NCBI RefSeq assembly: GCF_001657485.1
Contig: NZ_LXFU01000051.1
Location: 421,543 to 485,542 of the forward strand
Source of the DNA: Rhizobium sp. WYCCWR10014
GTDB lineage: Bacteria > Pseudomonadota > Alphaproteobacteria > Rhizobiales > Rhizobiaceae
Reading direction: 5' to 3'
DNA: 64,000 nt
The notes beneath the pieces were generated by a model. That model saw only the letters and a program-made list of their open reading frames with translations. It had not been told where the DNA came from and made no database searches. The position numbers and the translations under genes were made by a program. Below are positions 36,611 to 45,013 of the stretch, piece after piece (within the stretch, counting starts at the first letter, position 1; every line of letters begins with the position of its first letter).

Positions 36611-37576
36611 ATGAAATCCGATCACATGCTCTCACGCCGTGGATTTTGCCTCTGCTGCATTGGCGCGGCGGGATTTGCCGCCACAGGGGGATGGTTGAGC
36701 CCCCGCGAGGCCTACGCGGAGGCGCGCGGCTTGGTGAGCCTCATAAAGGACAGCGCCGCGAAGTCCTCCATCTCAACCCACAAGCTCAGGAATGGCATCA
36801 CCATCCTCGAAGGATCGGGCGGCAACATCGCGGTGTTGGAAGGCAAGGATGGCCTCGTCATGGTCGACGCCGGGATCAGTGTCTCGCAGAAACAGATGAC
36901 CAAGGCGCTATCCGACATCTCGCCGGATCCCGTATCCCACTTGATCAACACCCATTGGCATTTCGACCACGCGGATGGAAACCCGTGGATCGGCTCGGAC
37001 GGTGCAAAGATCATCGCGCATGAGAAGACCCGCAAGTATCTTTCGCAGGTCCAACGTGTGGAGGACTGGGACTACAATTTTCTCCCGCTGGCGCGGAGCG
37101 GCGTCCCCCAGCATGTATTCTCGAAGGAGCATACGCTCAAACTCAACGGTAACACTCTCGATCTGAAATATTACGGCCCGGCCCACACGGACGGCGACAT
37201 CTCCGTGATGTTCGGCGAGGCGGATGTCCTCCATGTGGGCGATACATACTGGAACGGCATCTATCCATTCATCGATCACTCGACAGGCGGAAGCATCGAC
37301 GGAATGATCGCGGCATCTGAAGCGAACCTCGCCGCGTCCACAGACAAGACCATCATCATTCCGGGACATGGAAACCCCGTGAGCAACCGCGCCGAGTTGC
37401 GTGACTTCCGCGACATGCTGGTCGCCATCCGCGAGAACGTGGCAAAACTCAAGCGCCAGGGACGCTCCCTCGACGAAGTGGTCGAGGCAAAGTCGACGGC
37501 GGCGTTCGACGAGAAGTGGGGTCAGTTCGTGATTGACCCCGCCTTCTTCACAAGGCTGGTCTACGCCGGCGTCTAG
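36611..37576 (+). CDS. TAT-exported MBL-fold metallo-hydrolase
   Basis: A protein of about 321 residues starting MKSDHMLSRRGFCLCCIGAAG, a twin-arginine signal with a short hydrophobic stretch. The MBL metal site is NTHWHFDHADGN (HxHxDH), with later GPAHTDGDISV and IIIPGHGNPV, as in the class B metallo-hydrolase fold. It is likely periplasmic. The ATG at 36611 is chosen because it begins the signal peptide, and the upstream frame is low-complexity. It is grouped with the hydrolase upstream and ends before a strong hairpin. Confidence 0.88.
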   Translation: MKSDHMLSRRGFCLCCIGAAGFAATGGWLSPREAYAEARGLVSLIKDSAAKSSISTHKLRNGITILEGSGGNIAVLEGKDGLVMVDAGISVSQKQMTKALSDISPDPVSHLINTHWHFDHADGNPWIGSDGAKIIAHEKTRKYLSQVQRVEDWDYNFLPLARSGVPQHVFSKEHTLKLNGNTLDLKYYGPAHTDGDISVMFGEADVLHVGDTYWNGIYPFIDHSTGGSIDGMIAASEANLAASTDKTIIIPGHGNPVSNRAELRDFRDMLVAIRENVAKLKRQGRSLDEVVEAKSTAAFDEKWGQFVIDPAFFTRLVYAGV

Positions 37577-37634
37577 GGTGCCGCGATCTAACTAAGCCCA
37601 CAGGCGCGCTCCTCCCACCGCTCCCTCGCGCGCC

Positions 37635-37663
37635 TCCGGGGCGCCGCCAATTGGCGCCCCGGA
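37635..37663 (+). terminator. hairpin terminator after the MBL hydrolase gene
   Basis: An 11-bp perfect inverted repeat TCCGGGGCGCC / GGCGCCCCGGA with a 7-nt loop lies 59 bases past the stop. The T-run is weak, so termination may be partial. Confidence 0.55.
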
Positions 37664-37698
37664 CCTATTCGCAACCAGTAATCTCTAAGGAGACGAAC

Positions 37699-38136
37699 AT
37701 GCCGGATGAAAAAAGCGAGCTCGTAATCGATATCCCTGTCGAACTGCGAGAAGTGAAGTCAGTCCACAGCATCGGAGGGCTGGAGTTCGAGGGCGACTTG
37801 CCCGCCTCTCTGTTCCATCTTCAGTTGATCACGACTGACATCGCGAATTGGAAAGCGGCATCTGAAGTGATCGTGGTGTTCCACACCAACGCCGGCCACG
37901 TCACGCTAGGCGATGAGGCCTACAATGCGTCGCGGAACATCGCCACTGGCAACCCCTACAAAAAGTTGGTCGCGGACCTCATCGACATCGGTGTCAAAGT
38001 CGAGCTTTGCGGAGCGACGGCGAAGGTGAACGGCTGGGGCAACGCCGATCTTCTGCCCCGCATCAAGATCAATCTCGACGCCATGGCGCGGACGATCCAG
38101 CTCGTCCAGCAAGGATTCGTCAAGATCACCGAGTGA
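37699..38136 (+). CDS. DsrE-like protein
   Basis: A 145-residue protein of the DsrE/DsrF-like fold. Its core strands and helices include EVIVVFHTNAGHVTL and DLIDIGVKVELCGATAKVNGWGNADLLP. Cys in VELCGAT is at the position of the conserved family cysteine. Such proteins bind or transfer sulfur, or are of unknown role. It has AAGGAG before ATG 37699 and begins a transcript separated from the MBL gene by the hairpin. It lies just before a truncated SDR gene. Confidence 0.75.
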   Translation: MPDEKSELVIDIPVELREVKSVHSIGGLEFEGDLPASLFHLQLITTDIANWKAASEVIVVFHTNAGHVTLGDEAYNASRNIATGNPYKKLVADLIDIGVKVELCGATAKVNGWGNADLLPRIKINLDAMARTIQLVQQGFVKITE

Positions 38137-38181
38137 CCTTCCGATTCCCTGTCCTGCCGAACGAACGCCCAGGAGAGTGCC

Positions 38182-38342
38182 ATGCTCCAAATGCCATTTG
38201 GTTTCCATTCGACGGCCTCCGATGTCCTGAAGGGTATTGATCTCCGTGGAAGGACAATGATCGTGATCGGAGGCGCAAGCGGGATCGGTACCGAGACGAT
38301 GGCAGCTCTTGCCGCCGCCGGTGCGTCTGTTGTCATCGCTAG
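38182..38342 (+). pseudogene. SDR oxidoreductase fragment (N-terminal only)
   Basis: The first 54 codons (LQMPFGFHSTASDVLKGIDL ... MIVIGGASGIGTETM ... GASVVIAS) match the start of the intact SDR at 42574-43500 (IPFGFTSTASEVLAGVDL ... MIVTGGASGIGIETV). The match ends at about 38341, exactly where the 3' end of the convergent AraC gene begins. This is a gene truncated by a deletion or insertion that brought in the regulator. Confidence 0.8.
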
Positions 38343-39269
38343 TCAGCGCGCCTCGCGGGTTTCATTCACCCGCTTGAACATGCCCGGCGTGTATCCGGTT
38401 ACGCGCTTGAACACCTTATTGAATGCGGCATCGGATGCGTATCCGGTCTTGTGGGCGATTTCCGATATCGGCGCTGGGGATGTGAGGAGAAGCGAAGAAG
38501 CGCAGTAGACTCGCCAGGAGGTCATGTATTCCAGCGGAGTCTGGCCAAGAACGTTTTTGAAACGCGCGGCGAAAGCGGACCGCGACATGCCCGCCGCTCT
38601 GGCAAGGGAATCGACGGTCCAGTCCTTTGCGGGATCGGCATGGATGGCCTCGATAGCGAATTTTAGTCGGTCATCGGACGCAGCGGCCAACCAACCGCGC
38701 TTCTGGTGCCTGTCATCGCCCACGTAGGCTCGAAGCGCATGGATAAACAGAAGCTCGAATAGTCGGGCCACCGCTGCGTCTGCGCCCAGACCAGGAACGG
38801 AGGTTTCAAGAGCAAGCATGTTCAGGATGGTCGCGAAACTCTCGGTTCGTCCAGCGCCTTTCGTCAGATGCAGAAACGGCGGAAGCACGTCGAGGGCGTA
38901 ATTGCGCCCGAGCGGCTCCATCTCGAAGGATCCGCTGATGAATATCGTTGTCGCTCCGCCGCCGCCGAACTTGATACCGTTGCCCACGCGGGCTCGCTCG
39001 ACGTCGACGCAGTCGATGAGCACCGAACGTTCGTCGTCGAAAATTTGGTACGCGGCGTCCGCCAGCAGGATGAAGACGTCACCGCTTTCCAGCCGTGTGG
39101 GCAGGGCCTGGCCGGGCGTGGTCAATACAGCCGAGCCGCTAACGACATGTACGAACTTCACCACTGGCTCGCCGGGGGAAACGATCCCCCAGGGTGCGCT
39201 TGCCTCCAGACGGGTGAACTTCGCCTCCCTGATGCGGGGGGCAGCGAAGATTTTCGAAAGCGCGTCCAT
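38343..39269 (-). CDS. AraC-family transcriptional regulator with cupin domain
   Basis: A 308-residue AraC protein. The N-terminal domain is cupin-like (residues 10-180, VKFVHVVSGSAVLTTPG ... SGDVFILLADAAYQIFDDE). The C-terminal HTH has DWTVDSLARAAGMSRSAFAARF and PISEIAHKTGYASDAAFNKVFKRVTGYTPG. It is divergent from the frameshifted SnoaL gene and the Gfo/Idh oxidoreductase and may regulate them. Its stop codon abuts the truncated SDR fragment. Confidence 0.92.
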   Translation of the reverse strand: MDALSKIFAAPRIREAKFTRLEASAPWGIVSPGEPVVKFVHVVSGSAVLTTPGQALPTRLESGDVFILLADAAYQIFDDERSVLIDCVDVERARVGNGIKFGGGGATTIFISGSFEMEPLGRNYALDVLPPFLHLTKGAGRTESFATILNMLALETSVPGLGADAAVARLFELLFIHALRAYVGDDRHQKRGWLAAASDDRLKFAIEAIHADPAKDWTVDSLARAAGMSRSAFAARFKNVLGQTPLEYMTSWRVYCASSLLLTSPAPISEIAHKTGYASDAAFNKVFKRVTGYTPGMFKRVNETREAR

Positions 39270-39371
39270 GTTGCCTCGCCAAAGTTGGACGATCCGACAA
39301 CAAACAGAGACTAACCAATCTCAAACGTCCGGAACGGGCGACTTATGTAGACACCCTAACGGAGATTGCAA

Positions 39372-39823
39372 ATGCATAGCGACATAGAGGCATTCGAAGC
39401 GATCGGGGTCGAGAAGGCCCGGTATTGCCGATACATTGACACCAAACGCTGGGTGAGTTCGGGAAGCTGTTCTCGACCGAGCCAGAAGCACGCTTCATGG
39501 ACCCAGAAGGAAGCACAGTCGCTGCGTTCAATTCTGTCGGCGACTTCGTCGCGGCAACCGCCCGCTATCTTGAGGGCGCCCGTACGATCCACCAGGTCCA
39601 CAACGCCGAACTGGAACGAGTGTCCGCCCACCAGGTCACGGCGATCTGGTCCATGGAGGATTACCTCGTCTTCCCCGAGGATGACGAAACACGTCCGGCC
39701 AGCATGCACGGCTACGGACACTACCACGAAACGTGGGAGCTGGCGGATGGACAGTGGCGCATTGCGAAGCTCGCCCTCCGTCGCACCATTCTTGAAATCA
39801 AGCCCAAGGAGCGCGTCCAATGA
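39372..39823 (+). pseudogene. SnoaL-like (NTF2-fold) protein broken by a frameshift
   Basis: The first part (MHSDIEAFEAIGVEKARYCR) starts at ATG 39372 with a GGAGA ribosome site. Near 39453 the frame shifts. The other frame continues EFGKLFSTEPEARFMDPEG and ends with GYGHYHETWELADGQWRIAK, typical of SnoaL/NTF2-like proteins. A single-base deletion at TGG-GT-GAG explains it. The restored protein would be about 150 residues. The last codon overlaps the next gene (ATGA). Confidence 0.75.
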
Positions 39824-40905
39824 CCCAAGCACCAATCAGAGTTGGCATCATCGGGGTGCACCCCGACCGTGGCTGGGCATCTACCGCCCATGTTCCCGCT
39901 CTTCAGGAGCTGCCGCAGTTCCGGCTTTCGGCGCTAAGCCACAGCCGGATTGAAGTCGCACAGGCAGCGGCCCAGAAGTTCGGGTTCGACCACGCTGTCT
40001 CATCGACCGAGGAGCTCGTGAACCACCCCGAAGTGGATCTCGTCGTCGTTACAGTCAGGGTCCCGGAGCATCTCAAGTTGGTCACCGCCGCCCTCGAGGC
40101 CGGGAAATCAGTGTTTTCCGAATGGCCTCTCGGCATGAACGTCCGGGATGCGGAAGCAATGAACGAGCTTGCCGCTGCCACGGGTGTCTTGACGATGATC
40201 GGTCTCCAGACCCGCGCCAACCCGGCCATCTGGCACGTTCGACAGCTCGTAGGCGACGGGTATGTTGGCGAGGTTCTCTCGGCCTCCGTTATCGGCTCCG
40301 GGATCACCTGGGGCGAGGAAATCGAGGAAGCCTTCCGGTACACCCTGGATCCATCCAAAGGGGCGAGCATGCTCCACGTGCCGTTCGCGCATACAATGGA
40401 CGCTCTTGGGTTCGCGCTGGGGTCTGAGTTCCTCAGCGTTTCAGGGACGCTGTCAACTCGGCGGCCCACTATCAGAATAGCGGAGAGCCGCGAGATTGTT
40501 CCGCTCACGGTCGCAGACCAGATCGCCTTTAGCGGCAGGCTTGAATCGGGCGCTCTTGTGATAAGCCATTTCCGCGGCGGCCTTTCGCGCGCGACGAATT
40601 TTCATATGGAGATCAACGGGAGCAAGGGAGACTTGCTCCTGACCAGCCCGGTCGGCTACGTGGGCGTTGGCGGGTTCAACCTTTCTGGTGCACGAGCGGG
40701 CGAGAACCTGCATCCAATCCCCGTTCCAGGCGACTTCGGGCCGGAAGAGAATGTCCTGATCGGCAACGTAAAGAAACTCTACCAACTCTTTGCCGCCGAC
40801 AAACAGTCCGGCACGCGCCAAAGCCCGACGTTCCAAAGCGCCGTCAACCTGCATCGGCTGGTCAACGCGGTCGAACAGAGTGGAGGGGTATGGCGCAATG
40901 TCTGA
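39820..40905 (+). CDS. Gfo/Idh/MocA-family oxidoreductase
   Basis: A 361-residue NAD(P)-dependent oxidoreductase. The N-terminal Rossmann domain has VGIIGVHPDRGWASTAHVPAL, DLVVVTVRVPEHL and EWPLGMNVRDAEAM, the EKPL-like motif with Trp in place of Lys. The rest is the alpha/beta C-terminal domain (YVGEVLSASVIGSGITWGEE). The changed EWPL motif resembles the Gal80-like subgroup. The gene overlaps the preceding broken SnoaL gene by four bases and the following MDR gene by eight, so it is part of one operon. Confidence 0.9.
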   Translation: MTQAPIRVGIIGVHPDRGWASTAHVPALQELPQFRLSALSHSRIEVAQAAAQKFGFDHAVSSTEELVNHPEVDLVVVTVRVPEHLKLVTAALEAGKSVFSEWPLGMNVRDAEAMNELAAATGVLTMIGLQTRANPAIWHVRQLVGDGYVGEVLSASVIGSGITWGEEIEEAFRYTLDPSKGASMLHVPFAHTMDALGFALGSEFLSVSGTLSTRRPTIRIAESREIVPLTVADQIAFSGRLESGALVISHFRGGLSRATNFHMEINGSKGDLLLTSPVGYVGVGGFNLSGARAGENLHPIPVPGDFGPEENVLIGNVKKLYQLFAADKQSGTRQSPTFQSAVNLHRLVNAVEQSGGVWRNV

Positions 40906-41920
40906 GAAGATGCGTGCGTTGGTGCTGGACGCCCCCGGCGGACCTGAAGTCCTGCAGGTGCGGGACATAGCGAAGGCGAAAATCGAGAGACCTCAGGATG
41001 TTCTCATCAAAGTCGTCGCGGCCGGGATTAATCCGGCCGATTGGCAGAATAGAAAGAGTGGACAGAGGCCCGATCCAAATGCGGACGCCGGATCGCCGAC
41101 AATTCTCGGCATCGACGGCGTCGGCGTTGTTGAGGATATCGGCGACGCTGTCGACAACGTCTCGATCGGAGACGAAGTATGGTACATCGATGGCGGCTAT
41201 CCCGGCAACCCGGGCAGCTACGCGGAATACAAGGTGGTACAGGGGGCATATGTTGCGCGAAAGCCGAAGAACCTCGATTTCGTGCAGGCTGCCGCGCTCC
41301 CTGTAGTCGGCCTGACCGCGTGGGAAGCCGTCTTCGACAAGGGGATGGTCAAGCCCGGCGATCACGTGCTGGTGCACGGGGGAGCGGGCGGACTCGGCCA
41401 CATCGCTATACAGTACCTTTCGGCCATCGGGGCGCGTACGGCTACTACGGTTTCAAGTGAGGCAAAAGCCGACCTCGCGCTGAAGCTGGGTGCCGACCTG
41501 GCAATCCGTTATCGGATGGAAGACGTCGGCTCGGCACTGAAGTCCTGGAGTGGCAAGGAGGGAGCCGATGTTGTGTTCGACTTTGTCGGACATGACAACT
41601 TCGCGCGGAGCTTCGGCCACGTTGCGCCGTATGGCCGCCTCGTGAACACCGTGGTCTCGAACTGGCCGAGCGGAGGAAACGGGTTCGCGGAATGGCGAAA
41701 CCTGGACATCTCGTTCGTCAATATCGGCCTGCCGCAGATCGCTCGCGACCACCAGCGTAGACTGAGACAAATCCGCGTTCTGGACGAGATATCCGAGAGG
41801 GCCGACCAGGGCACGCTGCGTGCCCATATCGACCGAGTTGTTTCATTCGACGGGGTGGGTGATGCCCAGAGGGCACTGGAGGACGGGGAAACTTTGGGGC
41901 GAGTGGTGTTGAAAATATGA
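40898..41920 (+). CDS. MDR-family NADP-dependent oxidoreductase (quinone reductase-like)
   Basis: A 340-residue protein with a GroES-like N-terminus (MRALVLDAPGGPEVLQV; DVLIKVVAAGINPADWQNRKSG) and a Rossmann domain (VLVHGGAGGLGHIAIQYL). It lacks the Zn-binding Cys set. I chose the ATG at 40898 with AGGGG upstream, overlapping the end of the Gfo/Idh gene by eight bases. It resembles the MDR enzyme at 34107-35111 in type but is a separate paralogue. It is the last gene of the SnoaL-Gfo-MDR operon. Confidence 0.9.
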   Translation: MSEKMRALVLDAPGGPEVLQVRDIAKAKIERPQDVLIKVVAAGINPADWQNRKSGQRPDPNADAGSPTILGIDGVGVVEDIGDAVDNVSIGDEVWYIDGGYPGNPGSYAEYKVVQGAYVARKPKNLDFVQAAALPVVGLTAWEAVFDKGMVKPGDHVLVHGGAGGLGHIAIQYLSAIGARTATTVSSEAKADLALKLGADLAIRYRMEDVGSALKSWSGKEGADVVFDFVGHDNFARSFGHVAPYGRLVNTVVSNWPSGGNGFAEWRNLDISFVNIGLPQIARDHQRRLRQIRVLDEISERADQGTLRAHIDRVVSFDGVGDAQRALEDGETLGRVVLKI

Positions 41921-42111
41921 TGCCATCGTTGGGAGAGGTTGGCTCTGGCACCAAGGCGATACCAGAGGCCGCTGACGATCGACGACAAGATTCGAGCTGA
42001 GCCCAGAGGCAGCACAGCGGTGATGCCCTGCGGTTGCTTGAGTACGCGGAGCGCGCCTTCACGCGCTGCGGTTTACTGCGGTCTAAACTCTTGAAATCGT
42101 GAGGATATGTG

Positions 42112-42456
42112 ATGTCTATGATCGATTGGAATGCCTATCACCAGCAGGTGCTGGCGGGAGTAGCCGAAATTGCCGTACTGAGTCCGGATGTGATCAGGGG
42201 CTATCAGGCGATCGGCGGAGCGGCGCGTAAAACCAATCTGCTGGGTACCAAGGTCAACGAACTGATCGCTCTAGCGGCTGCGGTCTCGTTGCGCTGCGAT
42301 GGGTGTATCGTTGTGCACACCGAGGCCGCGCTTAAAGCGGGCGCCACGCGGGAGGAGATCGCCGAGGCGCTCGGGACGGCGATTGGTGTCAACGCTGGGG
42401 CAGGACTCGTTTATTCCACGCGGGTGATGGATGCTGTCAAATCAAAGGCTTCATGA
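42112..42456 (+). CDS. carboxymuconolactone decarboxylase (CMD/AhpD-like) protein
   Basis: A 114-residue all-helical protein of the CMD/AhpD family. The motif NELIALAAAVSLRCDGCIVVHTEAA contains the Glu, CxxC and His of AhpD-like peroxidase/reductase members, so it may reduce peroxides. The preferred start is ATG 42112 with GAGGA upstream. It stands alone between the MDR operon and the SDR gene. Confidence 0.9.
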   Translation: MSMIDWNAYHQQVLAGVAEIAVLSPDVIRGYQAIGGAARKTNLLGTKVNELIALAAAVSLRCDGCIVVHTEAALKAGATREEIAEALGTAIGVNAGAGLVYSTRVMDAVKSKAS

Positions 42457-42573
42457 ACGCTGGCGGTAGATCGAGGGTTAGCCAGGAAATCCGCATTTGG
42501 GTGAGGGACGCTGTCCACGCTCAGGCACGCCCGGAGGCCGCCTTGCGGCCTTCGGGCCCGATGAAGATCTCGC

Positions 42574-43500
42574 TCATTTCGGCTCTCCCACGATGCGCAA
42601 TGCCATCTCCCAAAGCCGGTCCGCATTGGCGCTGTCGAGCGCGTAAGGCGCAACACCTTCCAGCTTCCCGTCCGGTCGGCGGGCGATCAGAGCGGCCTCC
42701 TGGCAGTTGTCGAAATATCGACCGTTGACGCCCTCAACAAGCGGCGAGGCGGCTAGCAGCACGGATGTCGCGGCGCCTTGCTGAGGGTTCTTGCGAAGAT
42801 GCTCGGGCGTCTTCAGGCCGCCGGTGTGCCGCTGGAGGTTTGTCGCGATGGCGCCTGGATTAAGGGCGTTCGAGACGATGCCGTCGGACGCCCAGCGCTC
42901 CTTGATGCCAACCGACAGCAGTATGCACGCAGTCTTCGACTGGGCATAACCTAGAAGCGGGTTGTACTGGGTGAAATGAAAATGCGGATCATCCCAAATG
43001 ACCGGGCCGAAGAGGCTGCCGGTCGAACTGACGGATACGACGCGTGCTCCATTGGCGGCGGCAAGCTGGCGACGCAGCCCCATCGTCAACGCGAAGTGGC
43101 CGAGGAAGTTCGTGCCGAACTGCAACTCGCAGCCTTCCGCGGTTCGTTCCAGCTCCGGCACCATCATGATGCCCGCATTGTTGACAAGGGCGTGGATCGG
43201 TTTGTCCCAGTCGTCGACGAACTTTTGTACAGAATTCAAGTCGGCGACATCGAGTGGGCGGACTTCGATCTTCGAGTTACCAGTCTCCTTCCTCAAGCCC
43301 TTTGCGACTTCTTCCGCGGCGTCAACGCGCCTCGCTGCAATGGTTACCGACGCACCGGCTGCGGCTAGGCTCTTTACCGTTTCGATGCCGATGCCGCTGG
43401 CCCCGCCGGTTACGATCATGGTCTTGCCGGACAGGTCGACACCGGCGAGCACCTCCGATGCGGTCGAGGTAAAGCCGAATGGAATTTGCTGGGACATCAT
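42574..43500 (-). CDS. SDR-family NAD(P)-dependent oxidoreductase
   Basis: A 308-residue short-chain dehydrogenase with cofactor motif MIVTGGASGIGIETV, the NAG motif ALVNNAGIMMVPE, and YAQSKTAC as the catalytic YxxxK. The start IPFGFTSTASEVLAGVDL is shared with the truncated fragment at 38182-38342. It is divergent from a LysR regulator 57 bases away that probably controls it. The substrate is unknown. Confidence 0.92.
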   Translation of the reverse strand: MMSQQIPFGFTSTASEVLAGVDLSGKTMIVTGGASGIGIETVKSLAAAGASVTIAARRVDAAEEVAKGLRKETGNSKIEVRPLDVADLNSVQKFVDDWDKPIHALVNNAGIMMVPELERTAEGCELQFGTNFLGHFALTMGLRRQLAAANGARVVSVSSTGSLFGPVIWDDPHFHFTQYNPLLGYAQSKTACILLSVGIKERWASDGIVSNALNPGAIATNLQRHTGGLKTPEHLRKNPQQGAATSVLLAASPLVEGVNGRYFDNCQEAALIARRPDGKLEGVAPYALDSANADRLWEMALRIVGEPK

Positions 43501-43556
43501 AGTTCCTTTCCTGAGGGGTTGTGTTTGAAGTAGCTGTTCTTCATTGTGCTGATTAG

Positions 43557-44495
43557 ATGGACAACACAGAACGGCATGCTGAGAGAATTCGAACGGTCGG
43601 CGCGTTGTCGCCGGCGGAGCTGGCGGCCTTCGCAGCGGTTGCGGAGTACGGCGGATTCCGCGCGGCCGCTCGACGAAGCGGCATTAGCCCTTCCGCTCTC
43701 AGCCACAGTGTCGCGAGCTTGGAGAGCCGCCTCAATGTGCAGCTCTTCCATCGCTCGACCCGCAACGTATCGCTCACTGACGCAGGTAAGCGTTTCTTCG
43801 CCCGACTTCGACCGGCACTTGTTGAGATCGCCGACGCCGCGGACGAACTGGGCGAATTCACTTCCAAGCCCTCCGGTACGTTGCGGATCAACGCGGATGC
43901 GGCGGCTGCGGAGCAGGTGCTGGCACCGTTGGTGCTTGAATTCATGGCGGCGTTTCCCGACGTGCGCGTCGAGATCGTCAGCGAGCGCCGACTCGTGGAC
44001 ATCGCCGAAAACGGGTTCGATTGCGGTATCCGCTCCAGCGAGATTATCTCGGAGGACATGGTGGCAATTCCGGTCGGGCCGATGCAGCAGCATATCGTCG
44101 TCGCCGCACCGTCATATCTTGCGGGCCGTCCCCCGTTGCGATCACCGGCCGAGCTGAGGGGCCAACGTTGCATCCAGCTTCGTATGCCGGGAGGCGGCAT
44201 GTACCGTTGGGAGTTCGAAAGGCGAGGAGAGGCACTCGTCGTCGAGACGGCTGGCGGCCTCGTGCTCGACAATTCAAGGCTAATTCTGGCAGCGGCAGTC
44301 CATGGTTACGGCCTGGCTTATGTGACGAAGTGGATGGCCTCCGCCGCTCTTGAAACTGGAGCCTTGGTCGAACTGCTGGGAGAATGGACGCCGCCTTATC
44401 CAGGCCTGCATCTCTACTACCCGAGACACCGCCATCTCAGTGCCTCCATGCGGGCCTTCGTTTCGTTCCTGCGGGATAGAAAGCAAGCACGATGA
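43557..44495 (+). CDS. LysR-family transcriptional regulator
   Basis: A 312-residue LysR protein with an N-terminal HTH (ELAAFAAVAEYGGFRAAARRSGISPSALSHSVASLESRL) and an effector-binding domain (PSGTLRINADAAAAEQVLAPL ... FDCGIRSSEIISEDMVAIPVG). It belongs to the group related to those that control divergent oxidoreductases. It is transcribed away from the SDR gene at 42574-43500, with a 56-base shared promoter region, so the SDR is its likely target. Confidence 0.93.
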   Translation: MDNTERHAERIRTVGALSPAELAAFAAVAEYGGFRAAARRSGISPSALSHSVASLESRLNVQLFHRSTRNVSLTDAGKRFFARLRPALVEIADAADELGEFTSKPSGTLRINADAAAAEQVLAPLVLEFMAAFPDVRVEIVSERRLVDIAENGFDCGIRSSEIISEDMVAIPVGPMQQHIVVAAPSYLAGRPPLRSPAELRGQRCIQLRMPGGGMYRWEFERRGEALVVETAGGLVLDNSRLILAAAVHGYGLAYVTKWMASAALETGALVELLGEWTPPYPGLHLYYPRHRHLSASMRAFVSFLRDRKQAR

Positions 44496-44633
44496 TCCGC
44501 TTCTTCCCGTTGATCGGACTCTCGCACGCAGGGTTTCCACCATCGACCGTCCGCCAAGACGAACTAAATCCGGACCCGCCGGGATAGATCGCGCGCATGC
44601 GGACGGCTCGGGCGAGCAGGGGAGGTCACGTGA
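44496..44633. other. intergenic stretch after LysR
   Basis: A short region between the LysR gene and the beta-lyase remnant on the opposite strand. I see no gene or clear signal in it. Confidence 0.4.
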
Positions 44634-44860
44634 CTAGGGTGGGGAGCTGCCGTTATCTGGAAATCTCTGCGAGAAGCGCTTCGATATCATCGACTCCTGA
44701 TGATCTTCAAGGCCAACCCTTATGCGCAAGACGAGATCGTCTGCATCCCACCTCCGCACCGTCCGGTAGGCCTTGACGGGCATAGGCGCAACAAGACTGC
44801 GTGTTCCGCCCCAAGATGCTCCTATCGCAAATGTTTTGAGCACATTGAGAGCCGGCGAGA
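44634..44860 (-). pseudogene. cystathionine beta-lyase-like C-terminal remnant
   Basis: In the minus frame the sequence reads ALNVLKTFAIGASWGGTRSL, then DDLVLRIRVGLEDHQE. This is the conserved C-terminus of Cys/Met-metabolism PLP enzymes, with the SWGG-ESL and RIHVGLED signatures. No N-terminal part or PLP lysine is present. The frame upstream of about 44860 is not recognisable, so this is a decayed fragment of about 75 residues. Confidence 0.7.
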
Positions 44861-45013
44861 CCCGATCGGACACATGCAAGTCAAGGCGCGCTTCAGGACG
44901 ATACGGCGAATTCGATTCATTCAGGGTAGAATAGTGCGTCGGATGCGTGTCTGTCATCCGGCGCGGCATGAACTTTGTCGATGCCAAAATTGGGAGCTCA
45001 ATTCTAAGATCGA

